DNA from: Liquorilactobacillus aquaticus DSM 21051
Lineage (GTDB): Bacteria > Bacillota > Bacilli > Lactobacillales > Lactobacillaceae
Length of the DNA: 64,000 nt
Assembly (NCBI RefSeq): GCF_001436755.1
Contig: NZ_AYZD01000011.1
Coordinates: 124,001 to 188,000, forward strand
Direction: 5' to 3'
This document shows, one piece after another, positions 1 through 8,634 of this stretch (positions are counted from its first letter, which is position 1; each line of letters starts with the position of its first letter). The position numbers and the translations under genes were made by a program. The notes beneath the pieces are model-generated. The model had not been told where the DNA came from and did not search any database. It worked only from the letters and a program-made list of their open reading frames with translations.

Positions 1-484
1 TATTTTCTCCAGTTGAATAGACTTGGGCTAACTTCCCACTCGGATTACATGTGATAACCAGTGACCATAATTTAGTAACTATTTTTTGTGCCAGTTGAAT
101 CGCTGCAACACTCTCGGGTGAATTGCCACTGCGGGCAAAAGATACCAACAATGTTGGGGTATGACTTTCAAAGTACTCTAATGGAGCGGAAACTAATGTG
201 GTGGTAGCAATTGCTTCAAAACTGTATTTTTTTCTGTCGCCTTTCAAATTCAAATATGGAACAATCGTTTGACCGACAAAATCCGAGGTCCCAGCTCCGG
301 TGAGAATAACACGTACTCTCTGCCCACCTGCTTGTTCTAGACATGTAAAAAAATTATCAAGCTGATCTATATTTTCAGTGTAATTTTCACAGACTTCGGC
401 CCACAATTCAGGCTGTTGCTCGATTTCCCTTGTCGTGAATTCAGCTCCTTCACTATTTAAATCCTCATTGCCTTTTTCAAACAT
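1..484 (-). CDS. agaS: AgaS-type SIS-domain sugar isomerase, partial (C-terminus off the window)
   Basis: About 161 N-terminal residues are present and the gene runs off the left edge. The sequence shows the SIS phosphosugar-binding fold of the AgaS group: an ILTGAGTSDFVG loop, then SFARSGNSPES, then a VITCNPSG segment. AgaS proteins are tagatose-6-phosphate ketose/aldose isomerases (or the related deaminases) of galactosamine and N-acetylgalactosamine use in the cytoplasm. Two ATGs lie close together. The one ending at 484 was chosen because GGAGG at about 491-495 sits 6 bases before it and directly abuts the other ATG. The substrate is inferred from family only, since no sugar-transport or kinase neighbour is visible. 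Confidence 0.85.
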   Translation of the reverse strand, partial: MFEKGNEDLNSEGAEFTTREIEQQPELWAEVCENYTENIDQLDNFFTCLEQAGGQRVRVILTGAGTSDFVGQTIVPYLNLKGDRKKYSFEAIATTTLVSAPLEYFESHTPTLLVSFARSGNSPESVAAIQLAQKIVTKLWSLVITCNPSGKLAQVYSTGEN

Positions 485-534
485 TTTCATCCTCCTTTCT
501 TTTAGCTTTCACAAAAAGCAATTCCACCTAAATC

Positions 535-557
535 TTAATAAAGGCTTATTTTATTAA
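535..557. promoter_or_regulatory. 8-7-8 perfect palindrome upstream of agaS
   Basis: TTAATAAA (535-542) is mirrored by TTTATTAA (550-557) with a 7-base spacer, about 50 bases upstream of the agaS start. The position fits a regulator site near the agaS promoter. No regulator gene of that sugar pathway is visible and AT-rich palindromes arise by chance, so this is only a candidate operator. Confidence 0.3.
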
Positions 558-821
558 CTAACTGTCTACGCAAAAACAGTTAAACAGCAATAGTACAGCT
601 GTTGGTTGAGATTCTATACTTAGATTTTTGCATTGTAAATAGGCATAGACCAATTCCGTGTATATAACTCTTTTTTTGCTGCATATGTTTGTTTCACAAT
701 AATTTTCATTAAATAAGATTATTTTCTTAATTTTCATAAACTCAAAGAAAACTGTCAGTAGTATATTTTCTCGGCAAAATGTCATATAATATAACCCTTT
801 TTCTTGTCGCAATCTTAGTCC
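558..821. other. Gene-free intergenic stretch
   Basis: This AT-rich stretch lies between the agaS leader and the terminator at 822-877. A 75- to 84-codon reading frame exists on the minus strand, but its product is low in recognisable features and reads like AT-rich noise. No RNA gene or repeat is seen. Confidence 0.4.
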
Positions 822-877
822 ACTAAAAAAACACCTTGCACGACTTGACGCTGAGGTCCAAATCGTACAAAGTGTTT
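822..877 (-). terminator. Intrinsic terminator of the HxlR gene
   Basis: The arms at 829-843 and 863-877 form a 15-bp stem with two G-U wobbles and a 19-base loop. On the minus strand the stem runs straight into a T-tract (A-run at 824-831 on the plus strand). It lies about 90 bases after the HxlR stop codon. Confidence 0.7.
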
Positions 878-965
878 AATTTTGTGAAATTTTTTTGAGA
901 TTACGTCAGATCCATGGTAACCGCATTTCTTGCCGTTGAAGATAGCTTAGCTCGCTTAACTTCAC

Positions 966-1352
966 TTAAGATTCGTACCCTAACGCCCTGCAATCTTCGG
1001 CATTTGCATGACCTTCTTTAACGATTGTTTGATTATAATGATCTCCCCATTTTTCCATTGCTTCGACAACTGGTGCAAGGCTCTTTCCAAACTCAGTCAG
1101 TGTGTAATCCGTTTTAGGAGGCATTACAGAATACACGTTTTTCTTAACCACATTATCTTTTTCGAGTTCATTCAGTTGCAGGGCCAACATTCTGCTGGAG
1201 CAATCTTCTATTTTTCTCTGCAGTTCACCAAAACGACAGGTATCATTCTTGAGCAGATGATATAAAATAACTGCTTTCCATTTTCCCGATATTATCTGTA
1301 AAGTACTTTGAACTGGGCAGCCGTCTTGGCATGCGTAAATATGTCTTTGCAT
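966..1352 (-). CDS. HxlR/YodB-family winged-helix regulator
   Basis: A 128-residue single-domain DNA-binding protein of the HxlR family. It has the N-terminal CPVQSTL and ISGKWK motifs, then the wing region and PKTDYTLTEFGKSL. Cys8 and Cys12 lie near the N-terminus. In relatives such as YodB and HypR a cysteine here senses quinones, aldehydes or disulfide stress. The gene is transcribed away from a quinone-oxidoreductase-like gene starting at 1537 with 184 bp between them, so it probably represses that gene and itself. The family call is firm; the inducer is inferred. Confidence 0.88.
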   Translation of the reverse strand: MQRHIYACQDGCPVQSTLQIISGKWKAVILYHLLKNDTCRFGELQRKIEDCSSRMLALQLNELEKDNVVKKNVYSVMPPKTDYTLTEFGKSLAPVVEAMEKWGDHYNQTIVKEGHANAEDCRALGYES

Positions 1353-1468
1353 AATTAACTCCCTCTTTCAATGACCAGCTTCATTAATCTAACTAATACA
1401 ATAACACTTCAGCCGTCCTTCAATCTATTTTGCACAAGTCTTTGCTGTAACACTTTTGTGATCATCTT

Positions 1469-1512
1469 ACAAAAATTTCATTATTGCAACATTTTTGTCC
1501 GTAATTAATAAT
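1469..1512 (+). promoter_or_regulatory. Promoter of the oxidoreductase gene with an overlapping inverted repeat
   Basis: A -35-like TTGCAA (1484-1489) lies 17 bp from a -10-like AATAAT (1507-1512). The inverted repeat ACAAAAAT (1469-1476)/ATTTTTGT (1491-1498) straddles the -35. That arrangement suits repression by the divergent HxlR protein. Confidence 0.45.
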
Positions 1513-1536
1513 GATTGTGAAAGAAGGAATGCAAAA

Positions 1537-2571
1537 ATGACTACGATAATGAAAGCAATCGGATTTAAAGAACATCTTCCAATCGAAAGCAAGAACAGTT
1601 TAATAGAATTTGAATTACCTAAACCGACAGCGAAGGGGCATGATCTACTGATCAAGGTAGAGGCCGTTTCTGTTAATCCTGTTGATACAGGAGTTAGGAA
1701 AAGCGGGCATGGAGTACTTAAAGAACCTAAAGTAATTGGATGGGATGCGGTCGGCACCGTTGCCTCTATTGGTGATAAAGTTTCGCTGTTTAAAGAAGGT
1801 GATCAGGTCTTTTATGCTGGTTCTTTTAAACGTCCCGGCAGCAACAGTGAATTCCAATTAATTGATGAGCGGATCGTGGGGCATGCCCCAAAGAAGCTAT
1901 CTATCCAGCAAGCTGCAGCTATGCCTTTAACCTCTCTGACAGCCTGGGAAGCCCTTTTTGAACAGTTAGAAATCGATCCACACAATCAAGAATCGAATCA
2001 TAACAAAACAATTTTAATTATCAACGGCTCTGGCGGAGTGGGATCAATCGCCGTTCAGTTAGCTCACTGGGCTGGCTTAAAGGTCATTGCAAGTGCCTCG
2101 CGTCCCGAAACAATTGAATGGGTAACAGGGTTTGGAGCTGACCAAACAGTCAATCACCGACGAGATCTGGTAAAAGAGGTCCGAAATCTTGGTTATAAAT
2201 ACGTTGATTTTATTTTGGAACTAAACGACTTGGATGGTCATTGGAATGAAATGGCTGAATTGATTAAACCCAGCGGCCGGATTGCTTCCATTACTGAAAA
2301 TCGCCATCCAGTTAATTTACGCAAACTTACGCAAAAACGCGCCAAGTTTGCATGGGAATGGATGTACACCAAGTCCTTCTATCAAACTCCTGATATGATC
2401 ACCCAGCATCAAATTCTCGATCAGGTTGCTGACTTGCTAGACAAAGACATACTAAAAAGTACCTTGAATAAAACCTTGTCTCCCATAAATGTGCAAAATC
2501 TAAAAGAAGCGCACCAATTGGTCGAATCTAATCACATGATCGGCAAAGTTGTCATCAGTGCTCTAGAGTAG
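1537..2571 (+). CDS. Zinc-free quinone oxidoreductase / zinc-type alcohol dehydrogenase-like protein (MDR superfamily)
   Basis: A 344-residue medium-chain dehydrogenase/reductase of the quinone oxidoreductase branch. It has a GroES-like N-terminal domain (VSVNPVD near residues 45-51) and a Rossmann domain with the nucleotide-binding motif GSGGVGS at about 164-170. The structural-zinc cysteine cluster of true alcohol dehydrogenases is not visible. It is likely an NAD(P)H-dependent reductase of quinones or reactive carbonyls. An upstream in-frame ATG at 1495 exists, but AGAAGGA (1522-1528) sits 8 bases before the ATG at 1537, which was chosen. The divergent HxlR regulator fits a detoxification role. 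Confidence 0.85.
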   Translation: MTTIMKAIGFKEHLPIESKNSLIEFELPKPTAKGHDLLIKVEAVSVNPVDTGVRKSGHGVLKEPKVIGWDAVGTVASIGDKVSLFKEGDQVFYAGSFKRPGSNSEFQLIDERIVGHAPKKLSIQQAAAMPLTSLTAWEALFEQLEIDPHNQESNHNKTILIINGSGGVGSIAVQLAHWAGLKVIASASRPETIEWVTGFGADQTVNHRRDLVKEVRNLGYKYVDFILELNDLDGHWNEMAELIKPSGRIASITENRHPVNLRKLTQKRAKFAWEWMYTKSFYQTPDMITQHQILDQVADLLDKDILKSTLNKTLSPINVQNLKEAHQLVESNHMIGKVVISALE

Positions 2572-2629
2572 CCAACAAGTATTTTTATTTAATGAATTGC
2601 TTCATTCCACATCATCAAGCTGTATTAGT

Positions 2630-3025
2630 TTAGTTGCTGCCTGTCTCTTTAAAGGGCCGATAAAGATCATGGCTAGCAGCGTACTCACTAATATGGCTGA
2701 TTTTGTCGTCAGTAAAATCAATTAACGAAACTCCATCAAAATTATATTCTTTCTCTTCTTTTGCGTGAAAGAACCACATTACAATGAAAACACCAGAATC
2801 TGTTTTTTCAATATTGCTGATATCCCATTCTAAGACTGTTTGCTTTTTTAACATAGAATTTATCCACCCATTAAGCTCGTTTAAGCCACGGTAACTTGCT
2901 CCATTACATTCGCGGTAGTAAACATCATGTGTGAAAAAATATTCAATATTAGGGAAATCACGCGTGACCCATGCTTTAAAATATTCTTCGATGAGTCTCT
3001 CTAAACTAGATTGTCTCAAAACCAT
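2630..3025 (-). CDS. NTF2-like / SnoaL-type small protein
   Basis: A protein of about 131 residues with the cone-shaped NTF2/SnoaL-like signature: an N-terminal helix (LIEEYFKAW), a DFPNIEYFFTHDVYYRE segment, and C-terminal strands ending FDGVSLIDFTDDKISHISEY. Members include small hydrolases, isomerases and binding proteins, so no reaction can be assigned. The start is uncertain: the GGGAG element lies 3 bases before the ATG at 3025, 0 before the ATG at 3028 and 9 before a TTG at 3019. The longer frame from 3052 would place the ribosome site inside the gene. It converges with the oxidoreductase gene. Confidence 0.7.
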   Translation of the reverse strand: MVLRQSSLERLIEEYFKAWVTRDFPNIEYFFTHDVYYRECNGASYRGLNELNGWINSMLKKQTVLEWDISNIEKTDSGVFIVMWFFHAKEEKEYNFDGVSLIDFTDDKISHISEYAASHDLYRPFKETGSN

Positions 3026-3376
3026 CATCTCCCTTAAACAAGTAATAAACATCTTATAATGTATTCATGAACATACCTATATCACTTTTTGCTCTTAATT
3101 TAGACGTTCAATTTGTTAGGACCATGCGTTGCATAATCACAGCTTGTGCTTGAATTGTACAACATTTTTTTACACTAGGCACTAATGCAACACTCAGCTA
3201 TGTTAGAATATTAATATTTATTGCAAATATTTTTTCGCTGGTTATTGTGCATTTTTCAAATATGTATTTGAGGGAGTGAAATCTTTTAATGACTGAATAT
3301 ACTTGTTTCATATGCAAAGCAACTGTAATTGTATAAGGGCGTTTTTCCGCATATTTTATAAATTAGGAGAATCATT

Positions 3377-4556
3377 ATGAAAAACGCCCAGAAAAATGTT
3401 CCATCCATTTTACTCATTATTGTTCTTATTGGATTCCCGCAAATCAGCGAGTCCATCTTTACACCCGTGTTGCCCGCTTTGAGGACGCATCTACATGTGT
3501 CGGCACAAACTGCCAATTAACAATGAGCACATATTTTATTGCATTCGCCATTGGCGTTTTATTTTGGGGAACATTGTCTGATAAAATAGGCCGCAGATTA
3601 GCAATGCTTAGTGGAATTGTTATTTACCTATCTGGAAACTTAGGATTGTACTTTGCACAGGACTTCAATATTGTACTGCTTGCACGTTTGATTCAAGCCT
3701 TTGGTGCCAGTTCAGGTTCGGTAATTACTCAAACAATCATGCGTGAGGCTTATATTGACACCACTAGATCAAAGGTATTCGCTAAAACTGGAGCAGCGAT
3801 GTCACTGGCTCCTGCGCTAGGGCCTCTGATTGGCGGTTGTGCACAAACCTTTTTTGGGTATCGCAGCGTGTTCTCAACACTAATATTGATTGCTATATTG
3901 ATTCTGCTTTATACAGGGTTTTACCTCCCAGAAACCCGAAAAACTGTGGTAAAAAGCGCAAAGATTGGTATGCTTAAAATCTTAATCAGGATTATGACGG
4001 ATAAGACAGTTTTAACATATGGTCTATTAGTCAGTGGAATTAATGGCATTCTCTTCAGCTACTACGCTGAAGCTCCGTTCATCTTTATTGAACATTTCAA
4101 AATGACATCAATTCAATATGGTTTGATTGGTATCGTTATTGCCCTATCAACCCCATTGCAGGTGCAATGGTTATAAACTATTATGTCCTTAAGTTTTCAA
4201 AGACATTTTTAGTAAAAAAGGGATTGTTTATTGCACTGTTAGGAACAGTCGGATTAATCATCGCAGCCGTTAGCAATTCAATGACTGGTATGATCATAGC
4301 TACATTTTTTACATTTTGGGGACTAAATATCACACTACCAATTACACTCGAACTGGCATTAGTGGGATATGAAAACATAATTGGTACTGCGAGTGGCCTT
4401 TTCAGTTTTTTATATTACCTTGTCATCAGCTTTTTCACTTATTTGATGAGCTTACTTCACAGCGGCTCAATCATAAGCCTTCCTATTTACGTTGCCACAT
4501 TAGTTATACTCATGCTAATTGCTTATTCTATAGAGGTTAGAAGTGCGAGAAAATGA
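3377..4556 (+). pseudogene. Bcr/CflA-type MFS drug transporter broken by two frameshifts
   Basis: The three pieces read as one 12-helix drug-exporter of the Bcr/CflA type. The start ATG at 3377 follows AGGAG and gives about 46 residues ending near VSAQTA. One base seems missing at about 3512-3514, where the next frame continues QLTMSTYFIAF. This second frame carries the conserved loop GTLSDKIGRRLA and runs to a second lost base in the C-run at 4150-4154, after which IAGAMVINYY continues to the stop at 4556. Restoring two single bases would give a full-length transporter. Either a decayed gene or two sequencing errors would explain it. Confidence 0.8.
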
Positions 4557-4653
4557 CCCTTTATACGGCTACGGCTTTTGTTTACGATTAGGTAAAAAAG
4601 CACAGTCTAAGTCCAAACAAAAATCTGGCGCATGCCAATAATAGTGATTTAAC

Positions 4654-4693
4654 AAAGGATTGAGTCAAATATAAACATTTGGCCCAATCCTTT
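4654..4693. terminator. Bidirectional hairpin terminator
   Basis: Arms of 17 bases (4654-4670 and 4677-4693) pair with one mismatch and one wobble around a 6-base loop, followed on the plus strand by a T-rich ATTTT. It lies between the convergent broken MFS gene and the amidotransferase gene and can serve both. Confidence 0.7.
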
Positions 4694-4779
4694 ATTTTAG
4701 CTTTGCATTATGTGAAGCAGCTTTTTAATAGTCTTGCTTTTATTTAAAGCCTAACGAATATTGGCACATTCCCTTTTTT

Positions 4780-5451
4780 CTATTTATCTGCACTAAGGTA
4801 ATCCAATAACTTGAACATAACTTGCTCATTATCTTCAGGTACCGGTGTTTTCAAAATATCAGCCGCAGTTTGTTTAAGTACTGATCCTTCGATATATGGA
4901 AAATCGTTAATCACCATTTCACGGACATTATCCGGCTGCGGTTCAAAATGAAACTGCAGTCCTATGATACGGTGACCTATGACAAAACCCTGATTTTTCA
5001 CTCTATCGCTTGAGAAAAGTAATTCAGCTCCTTGAGGTATCTCAAACATTTCTTCGTGCCAATGCAACGCCAACAACTGTTTGGGCAAGTTCGGGATTGC
5101 CTCACTTTGACGATAAACTGGTGCCCACCCAACTTCTTTTGCTGGTGCTTGGCTGATTGAAGAACCTAAAGTTTTAGCAATCTGCTGCGCTCCATAACAA
5201 GCTCCAAACATTGGTATCTCCATGTCTATTAGTTGTTGAATAAGTATGCGTTCCTTTATAATCCAAGCCGCATCATCATTAGGGCTCATCGGCCCACCTA
5301 AAATAATAAGCATGTCAGTCTCTTCAGCTTTGGGCAAAAAGCCAAATTGATATGGATGATAAATGTAAATCTCATATCCATGTGCCCGACCCCAAGCTGA
5401 AACTGATCCCGGTCCTTCATTAGGAGTATGCTGCAAAATGTTGATACGCAT
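4780..5451 (-). CDS. Class I glutamine amidotransferase-like protein
   Basis: A 223-residue stand-alone class I (triad) glutamine amidotransferase domain. The nucleophile Cys85 is in FGACYGAQQ and the His168/Glu170 pair is in LQFHFE, with an ILGGPMSP oxyanion segment before them. Stand-alone proteins like this are often annotated as GMP-synthase-like and may hydrolyse gamma-glutamyl bonds in small metabolites. No synthetase partner is adjacent. The ATG at 5451 was chosen over a GTG at 5460 because the AAAGGGG element overlaps the GTG and is 8 bases from the ATG. The substrate is unknown. Confidence 0.85.
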   Translation of the reverse strand: MRINILQHTPNEGPGSVSAWGRAHGYEIYIYHPYQFGFLPKAEETDMLIILGGPMSPNDDAAWIIKERILIQQLIDMEIPMFGACYGAQQIAKTLGSSISQAPAKEVGWAPVYRQSEAIPNLPKQLLALHWHEEMFEIPQGAELLFSSDRVKNQGFVIGHRIIGLQFHFEPQPDNVREMVINDFPYIEGSVLKQTAADILKTPVPEDNEQVMFKLLDYLSADK

Positions 5452-5490
5452 AACAATCACCCCTTTCTATATTAGCTAAATTACCTGTCA

Positions 5491-6077
5491 TTACCACAGC
5501 ATATCTGCGGTTAAAAAAGCTTTAATGAGCGTCGCAAGTAAAGTTATCCCACCTTCAAAACAAAGCAACGGAAGTGCAGAAAAGGCACATCCGATACTAT
5601 ATGAAGATGCCAGCAGCAGAACAATGATAAAGTCAATGGATGATTTAGTGAATAAAATCGATGGATCATGGTTCAACCCATCTTGAAGTGCTCCAACCAT
5701 TGCCATCGCCCCAATACAGACAGTTAATGTTGATATAACAAAACCTTCACTGAATTTGGAGGTTTGACTTCGCCTAAAACATTGCGCGAGAATCGCTCCA
5801 AGGTTGTTCAACCATGCATCTATATCTATCAGTTCACCAATGATTGTCCCAGCCGCCAACGAAATAACCAGCATAATTGCTCCAATTACTGTAATCGCAT
5901 TATTTTTAATGACTAGCATTTTGCTCAAAGTGCCCGAAAAACCAATAAATATAATTCCCAGTCCAATCACCTGTAAGACGTTTTTTGAATTTTCATCGGA
6001 ATAATTCTTTGAAACAAGTAACCTATAATTCCCCCAACAATAATAGCACTTGCATTAACTAAAGTTCCTATTCCCAC
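5491..6077 (-). pseudogene. DUF554 membrane protein, frameshifted
   Basis: The two pieces match the DUF554 integral membrane family (possible transporters of unknown substrate). A GTG start at 6077 gives GIGTLVN..IIVGGIIGYLF, the typical DUF554 N-terminus, and runs to a stop at about 5970. The rest, VIGLGIIFIGFSG onward, lies in another frame to 5491. One T appears to be missing at about 5973-5978. An AGGGAG lies 11 bases before the GTG. The intact product would be about 195 residues, slightly short for the family. Confidence 0.7.
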
Positions 6078-6189
6078 TACAAATGAAACTCCCTAAATTA
6101 AAGTATAAAAAAATAATTTTTATTTTACACTTTATTAAAACAATTTTTCAATGAAAAAAATAGGCTTTATTTAACTAATTTAGCTCAAT

Positions 6190-6876
6190 TTACCTGATTA
6201 CTGTAGCTTGAGTCACACCCTTAGGATAAACTTCCTCACCGTGTTCATTATTAACGTATTTCTGATACCAGCGATCAGCCACACTATCCGGATCATTGGC
6301 TTTACGCGTCCTTTCTTTTAAAAAGACTCCTAAAGAAATATGGCCAACAAAGATATTTTTATCTTTCAAACTTTGGTCTAAATTCAAAACATAATTTCTT
6401 AGTGCAGCTTTGGCAACACTAGCATCAGCCATGTTAGGATTGGGATAAATAGCAGATAAACCAGTGGTAAACAGCAACGCACCTTTCTTTCTACGCAGCA
6501 TACTTGGTAAAACTTCTTGCACAGATTGAATAGCTGCCAACAAATTTCCTTGCAAACTAGAGGCAAGGTTCTCTGGCCGCAGATCTTTAACATTGATTGG
6601 ATTTTGATGACCCAGGTTAGGACTGAATTCCATAATGTTTACTTGCCCGAACTTTTGGTATATTTCACTGAAACTGGTTTTCAACGAATTCAAATCATAC
6701 ATATCTGCTGTAAAGTAAGAAGATTGAATGTTATCTTTATTTAATTCCGACTGCAAAAGAGCAAGTTTAGCAGGATTACGCGAAATTAATATAACATGAT
6801 AGCCATTTTTTCCAAATTTTTTTGCTAGGGACAATCCCAATAATTTACCTGCTCCCACAACAACCATTGTTTTCAT
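6190..6876 (-). CDS. Short-chain dehydrogenase/reductase (GAGxxLG type)
   Basis: A 228-residue single-domain SDR protein. The N-terminal nucleotide-binding motif VGAGKLLGLSLA is at about residues 6-17, with LISR after the second strand suggesting NADP preference. The active-site serine region TTGLSAIYP is present, but the catalytic tyrosine of YxxxK is replaced (ASVAKAALR), so a classical carbonyl reduction is doubtful. The start at ATG 6876 follows AGGGAGG by about 8 bases; the upstream ATG at 6903 lacks a site. It is transcribed divergently from a broken HxlR regulator gene, presumably its former controller. Confidence 0.8.
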   Translation of the reverse strand: MKTMVVVGAGKLLGLSLAKKFGKNGYHVILISRNPAKLALLQSELNKDNIQSSYFTADMYDLNSLKTSFSEIYQKFGQVNIMEFSPNLGHQNPINVKDLRPENLASSLQGNLLAAIQSVQEVLPSMLRRKKGALLFTTGLSAIYPNPNMADASVAKAALRNYVLNLDQSLKDKNIFVGHISLGVFLKERTRKANDPDSVADRWYQKYVNNEHGEEVYPKGVTQATVIR

Positions 6877-6903
6877 AATAATAGCCTCCCTTTGTTTATT
6901 CAT

Positions 6904-6950
6904 ATTATAATGACGTATGGCAGCAAAAATAAGTACGCAGTTTTAACTGC
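6904..6950 (-). promoter_or_regulatory. SDR promoter -10 box with upstream palindrome
   Basis: A perfect TATAAT lies on the minus strand at 6904-6909, about 30 bases before the SDR start. The palindrome GCAGTTTTAACTGC (6937-6950) lies just upstream of where the -35 would be. It is a plausible site for the divergent HxlR-type regulator. The -35 hexamer is poor. Confidence 0.4.
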
Positions 6951-6978
6951 CCTAGAATACTGATAAGGAGATATGCTT

Positions 6979-7282
6979 ATGTATGCAACTAACAATAATC
7001 GCCCTGTGATGTCACACATTGCCACTATTAAAGGCAAGTGGAAGATCCCTAATACTATGGCAACTATTCCATCAAAAAGAAGGACTACGCTACAACGAAT
7101 TAAAACGAGAACTCAAAATTGTCACTAACATCATGCTGACCCAATCTCTAAGAGAACTTGAAAATGATGGGTTGATTATCCTTAAGGAATACCATGAAGC
7201 CAGTCCACATGTTGTGTACTCTATCAGTCGATATGGAATTGAATTTGTTAACCAATTGTATAAATTACCGCCGCGTTTTTAA
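6979..7282 (+). pseudogene. HxlR-family regulator, frameshifted
   Basis: The ATG at 6979 follows AAGGAG by 8 bases and gives the HxlR N-terminus up to IKGKWKI. The frame is then lost at the C-run about 7046-7049. The +1 frame continues LILWQLFHQKEGLRYNELKREL and SLRELENDGLI to the stop at 7282, completing the winged helix. One extra C (CCC instead of CC) would account for it. The usual N-terminal cysteine is not seen. The gene diverges from the SDR gene, which may now be constitutive if the shift is real. Confidence 0.75.
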
Positions 7283-7339
7283 GCCTTTTTTAAATCTTTT
7301 TAGACTTAATTGTGCTAGAAGTGTTACTGACTCCATTTT

Positions 7340-8542
7340 TTATTTTTCCTTTCCCAAAGAGGACAGCTTGGCACCTAAACCGGCTAAAGTCCGAATAATA
7401 CCAGCTAATAAGATAACACTACCCATCGATTGACCATGCGCTAACAGCACCCCGCCAAACCATGAACCAACTGGAATTGAAGCATATGAAACCATGCGTG
7501 TCACTGCGACAACGCGTCCCAGAATATTCTTGGGAACTGTCCGCTGACGCAAAGTAAAGTAAGTAATAACATTAACGGTGCCAAAAAAACTTACAAGACC
7601 TAAAATACCCCCTATAAAAATATAGTTTTGACTGACCAATAAGAGCAATGTGCTTAATCCGGCTAAGATGGTACTTGATGACAATAAGAAACCAGCTTTA
7701 AAGCGATTAACGATTCTGCTCCCAACTAGACCCGCAGCGAGCGATCCACTACCCCCGAGTGCCATTGCAATCGTTGCAGCAGTAATGGGATAATTTAATG
7801 TTTTGGTCATATAAAAAATAAAATTAGCTTCAAACATGTTGAGTGCAAAATTAGTGAATAAAAACATCATTGAGCCGCTGAAAATAACACGTTGATGAAA
7901 ACTGTATATAGCACCTTCTATCACATCATGTCCCAGTTTGCTTAACGGATGTCTTATTTTTTGCTGAACAGCAGCAATTGGCGTGGGCAGTTTAAGCAGA
8001 ACAAACGCGGTCACTAGAAAAGAAATCATATCAAGCCATAAAGCGTTGACCCCGCCCATTAGCGTAACTAATGAACCACCCAGCAATGGTCCTATGATTG
8101 ATAGTGTATTATCAATTGTCTGAATAGCTGCATTAGCACTAGCAAACTGATTTTGAGCAATAATTTCTGGGATAATACTTTGAAAACTGGGATGGATTAA
8201 GGGATCAACAGATGCCAGCAAAAACACAGCTGCATACAACAAGCCAAAGTTAATACCACTGCCCCGCAAAACAAAAATCAAAAATAGACTAAATACAGCA
8301 GCAAAAATATTACCGGTAATCAAAATATTCTTTTGAGTGTAATTATCTGCCAAACTTCCACCTATTAATGAGAAGAAAACCCACGGAATAAATGATACCC
8401 CGAAAGTCGTCGCAGCATGGTAGGCTGAACCAGTCTTTTCAAGAATAATAAGCGGTAAAGCTAGACGATACAGCCAGTCACCTAGTGAAGAAATCAGGAA
8501 CCCCAGCCAAAGATAAATAAATTTTGAATTATGTGTAAACAA
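7340..8542 (-). CDS. MFS transporter, macrolide-efflux-like
   Basis: A 400-residue protein with about 12 membrane helices. The N-terminal half (WLGFLISSLGDWLYRLALPLI and GGSLADNYTQKNIL) resembles the MFS_3/MefA-like group that includes macrolide exporters. It starts with TTG at 8542, placed 7 bases after AGGAGG. It is divergent from an Rgg-type regulator with 92 bp between them, so the regulator may control it. The substrate is not known; drug or peptide export is an inference. Confidence 0.8.
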   Translation of the reverse strand: MFTHNSKFIYLWLGFLISSLGDWLYRLALPLIILEKTGSAYHAATTFGVSFIPWVFFSLIGGSLADNYTQKNILITGNIFAAVFSLFLIFVLRGSGINFGLLYAAVFLLASVDPLIHPSFQSIIPEIIAQNQFASANAAIQTIDNTLSIIGPLLGGSLVTLMGGVNALWLDMISFLVTAFVLLKLPTPIAAVQQKIRHPLSKLGHDVIEGAIYSFHQRVIFSGSMMFLFTNFALNMFEANFIFYMTKTLNYPITAATIAMALGGSGSLAAGLVGSRIVNRFKAGFLLSSSTILAGLSTLLLLVSQNYIFIGGILGLVSFFGTVNVITYFTLRQRTVPKNILGRVVAVTRMVSYASIPVGSWFGGVLLAHGQSMGSVILLAGIIRTLAGLGAKLSSLGKEK

Positions 8543-8634
8543 TTTTATTCCTCCTAATTAAACCTTGTATGGTAGCTTTAATTCTAAGTCAGAGTTAAAA
8601 TTAAGAATAAAAAATTGCATATAGGTTAAAATAA

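Noticed and set aside
558-812. Minus-strand reading frame of 75-84 codons between agaS and the HxlR terminator
   Set aside because: It has no recognisable domain and lies in AT-rich leader DNA. A weak AAGGG site precedes an internal ATG but is not enough to claim a gene.
3500-4180. Programmed frameshifting in the MFS transporter gene
   Set aside because: Neither site has a slippery heptamer and the two shifts are single-base losses at short C-runs, so mutation or sequencing error is simpler.
8543-8634. A short hydrophobic pheromone gene for the Rgg regulator
   Set aside because: I read both strands of the gap and found no start codon with a ribosome site followed by a hydrophobic peptide.
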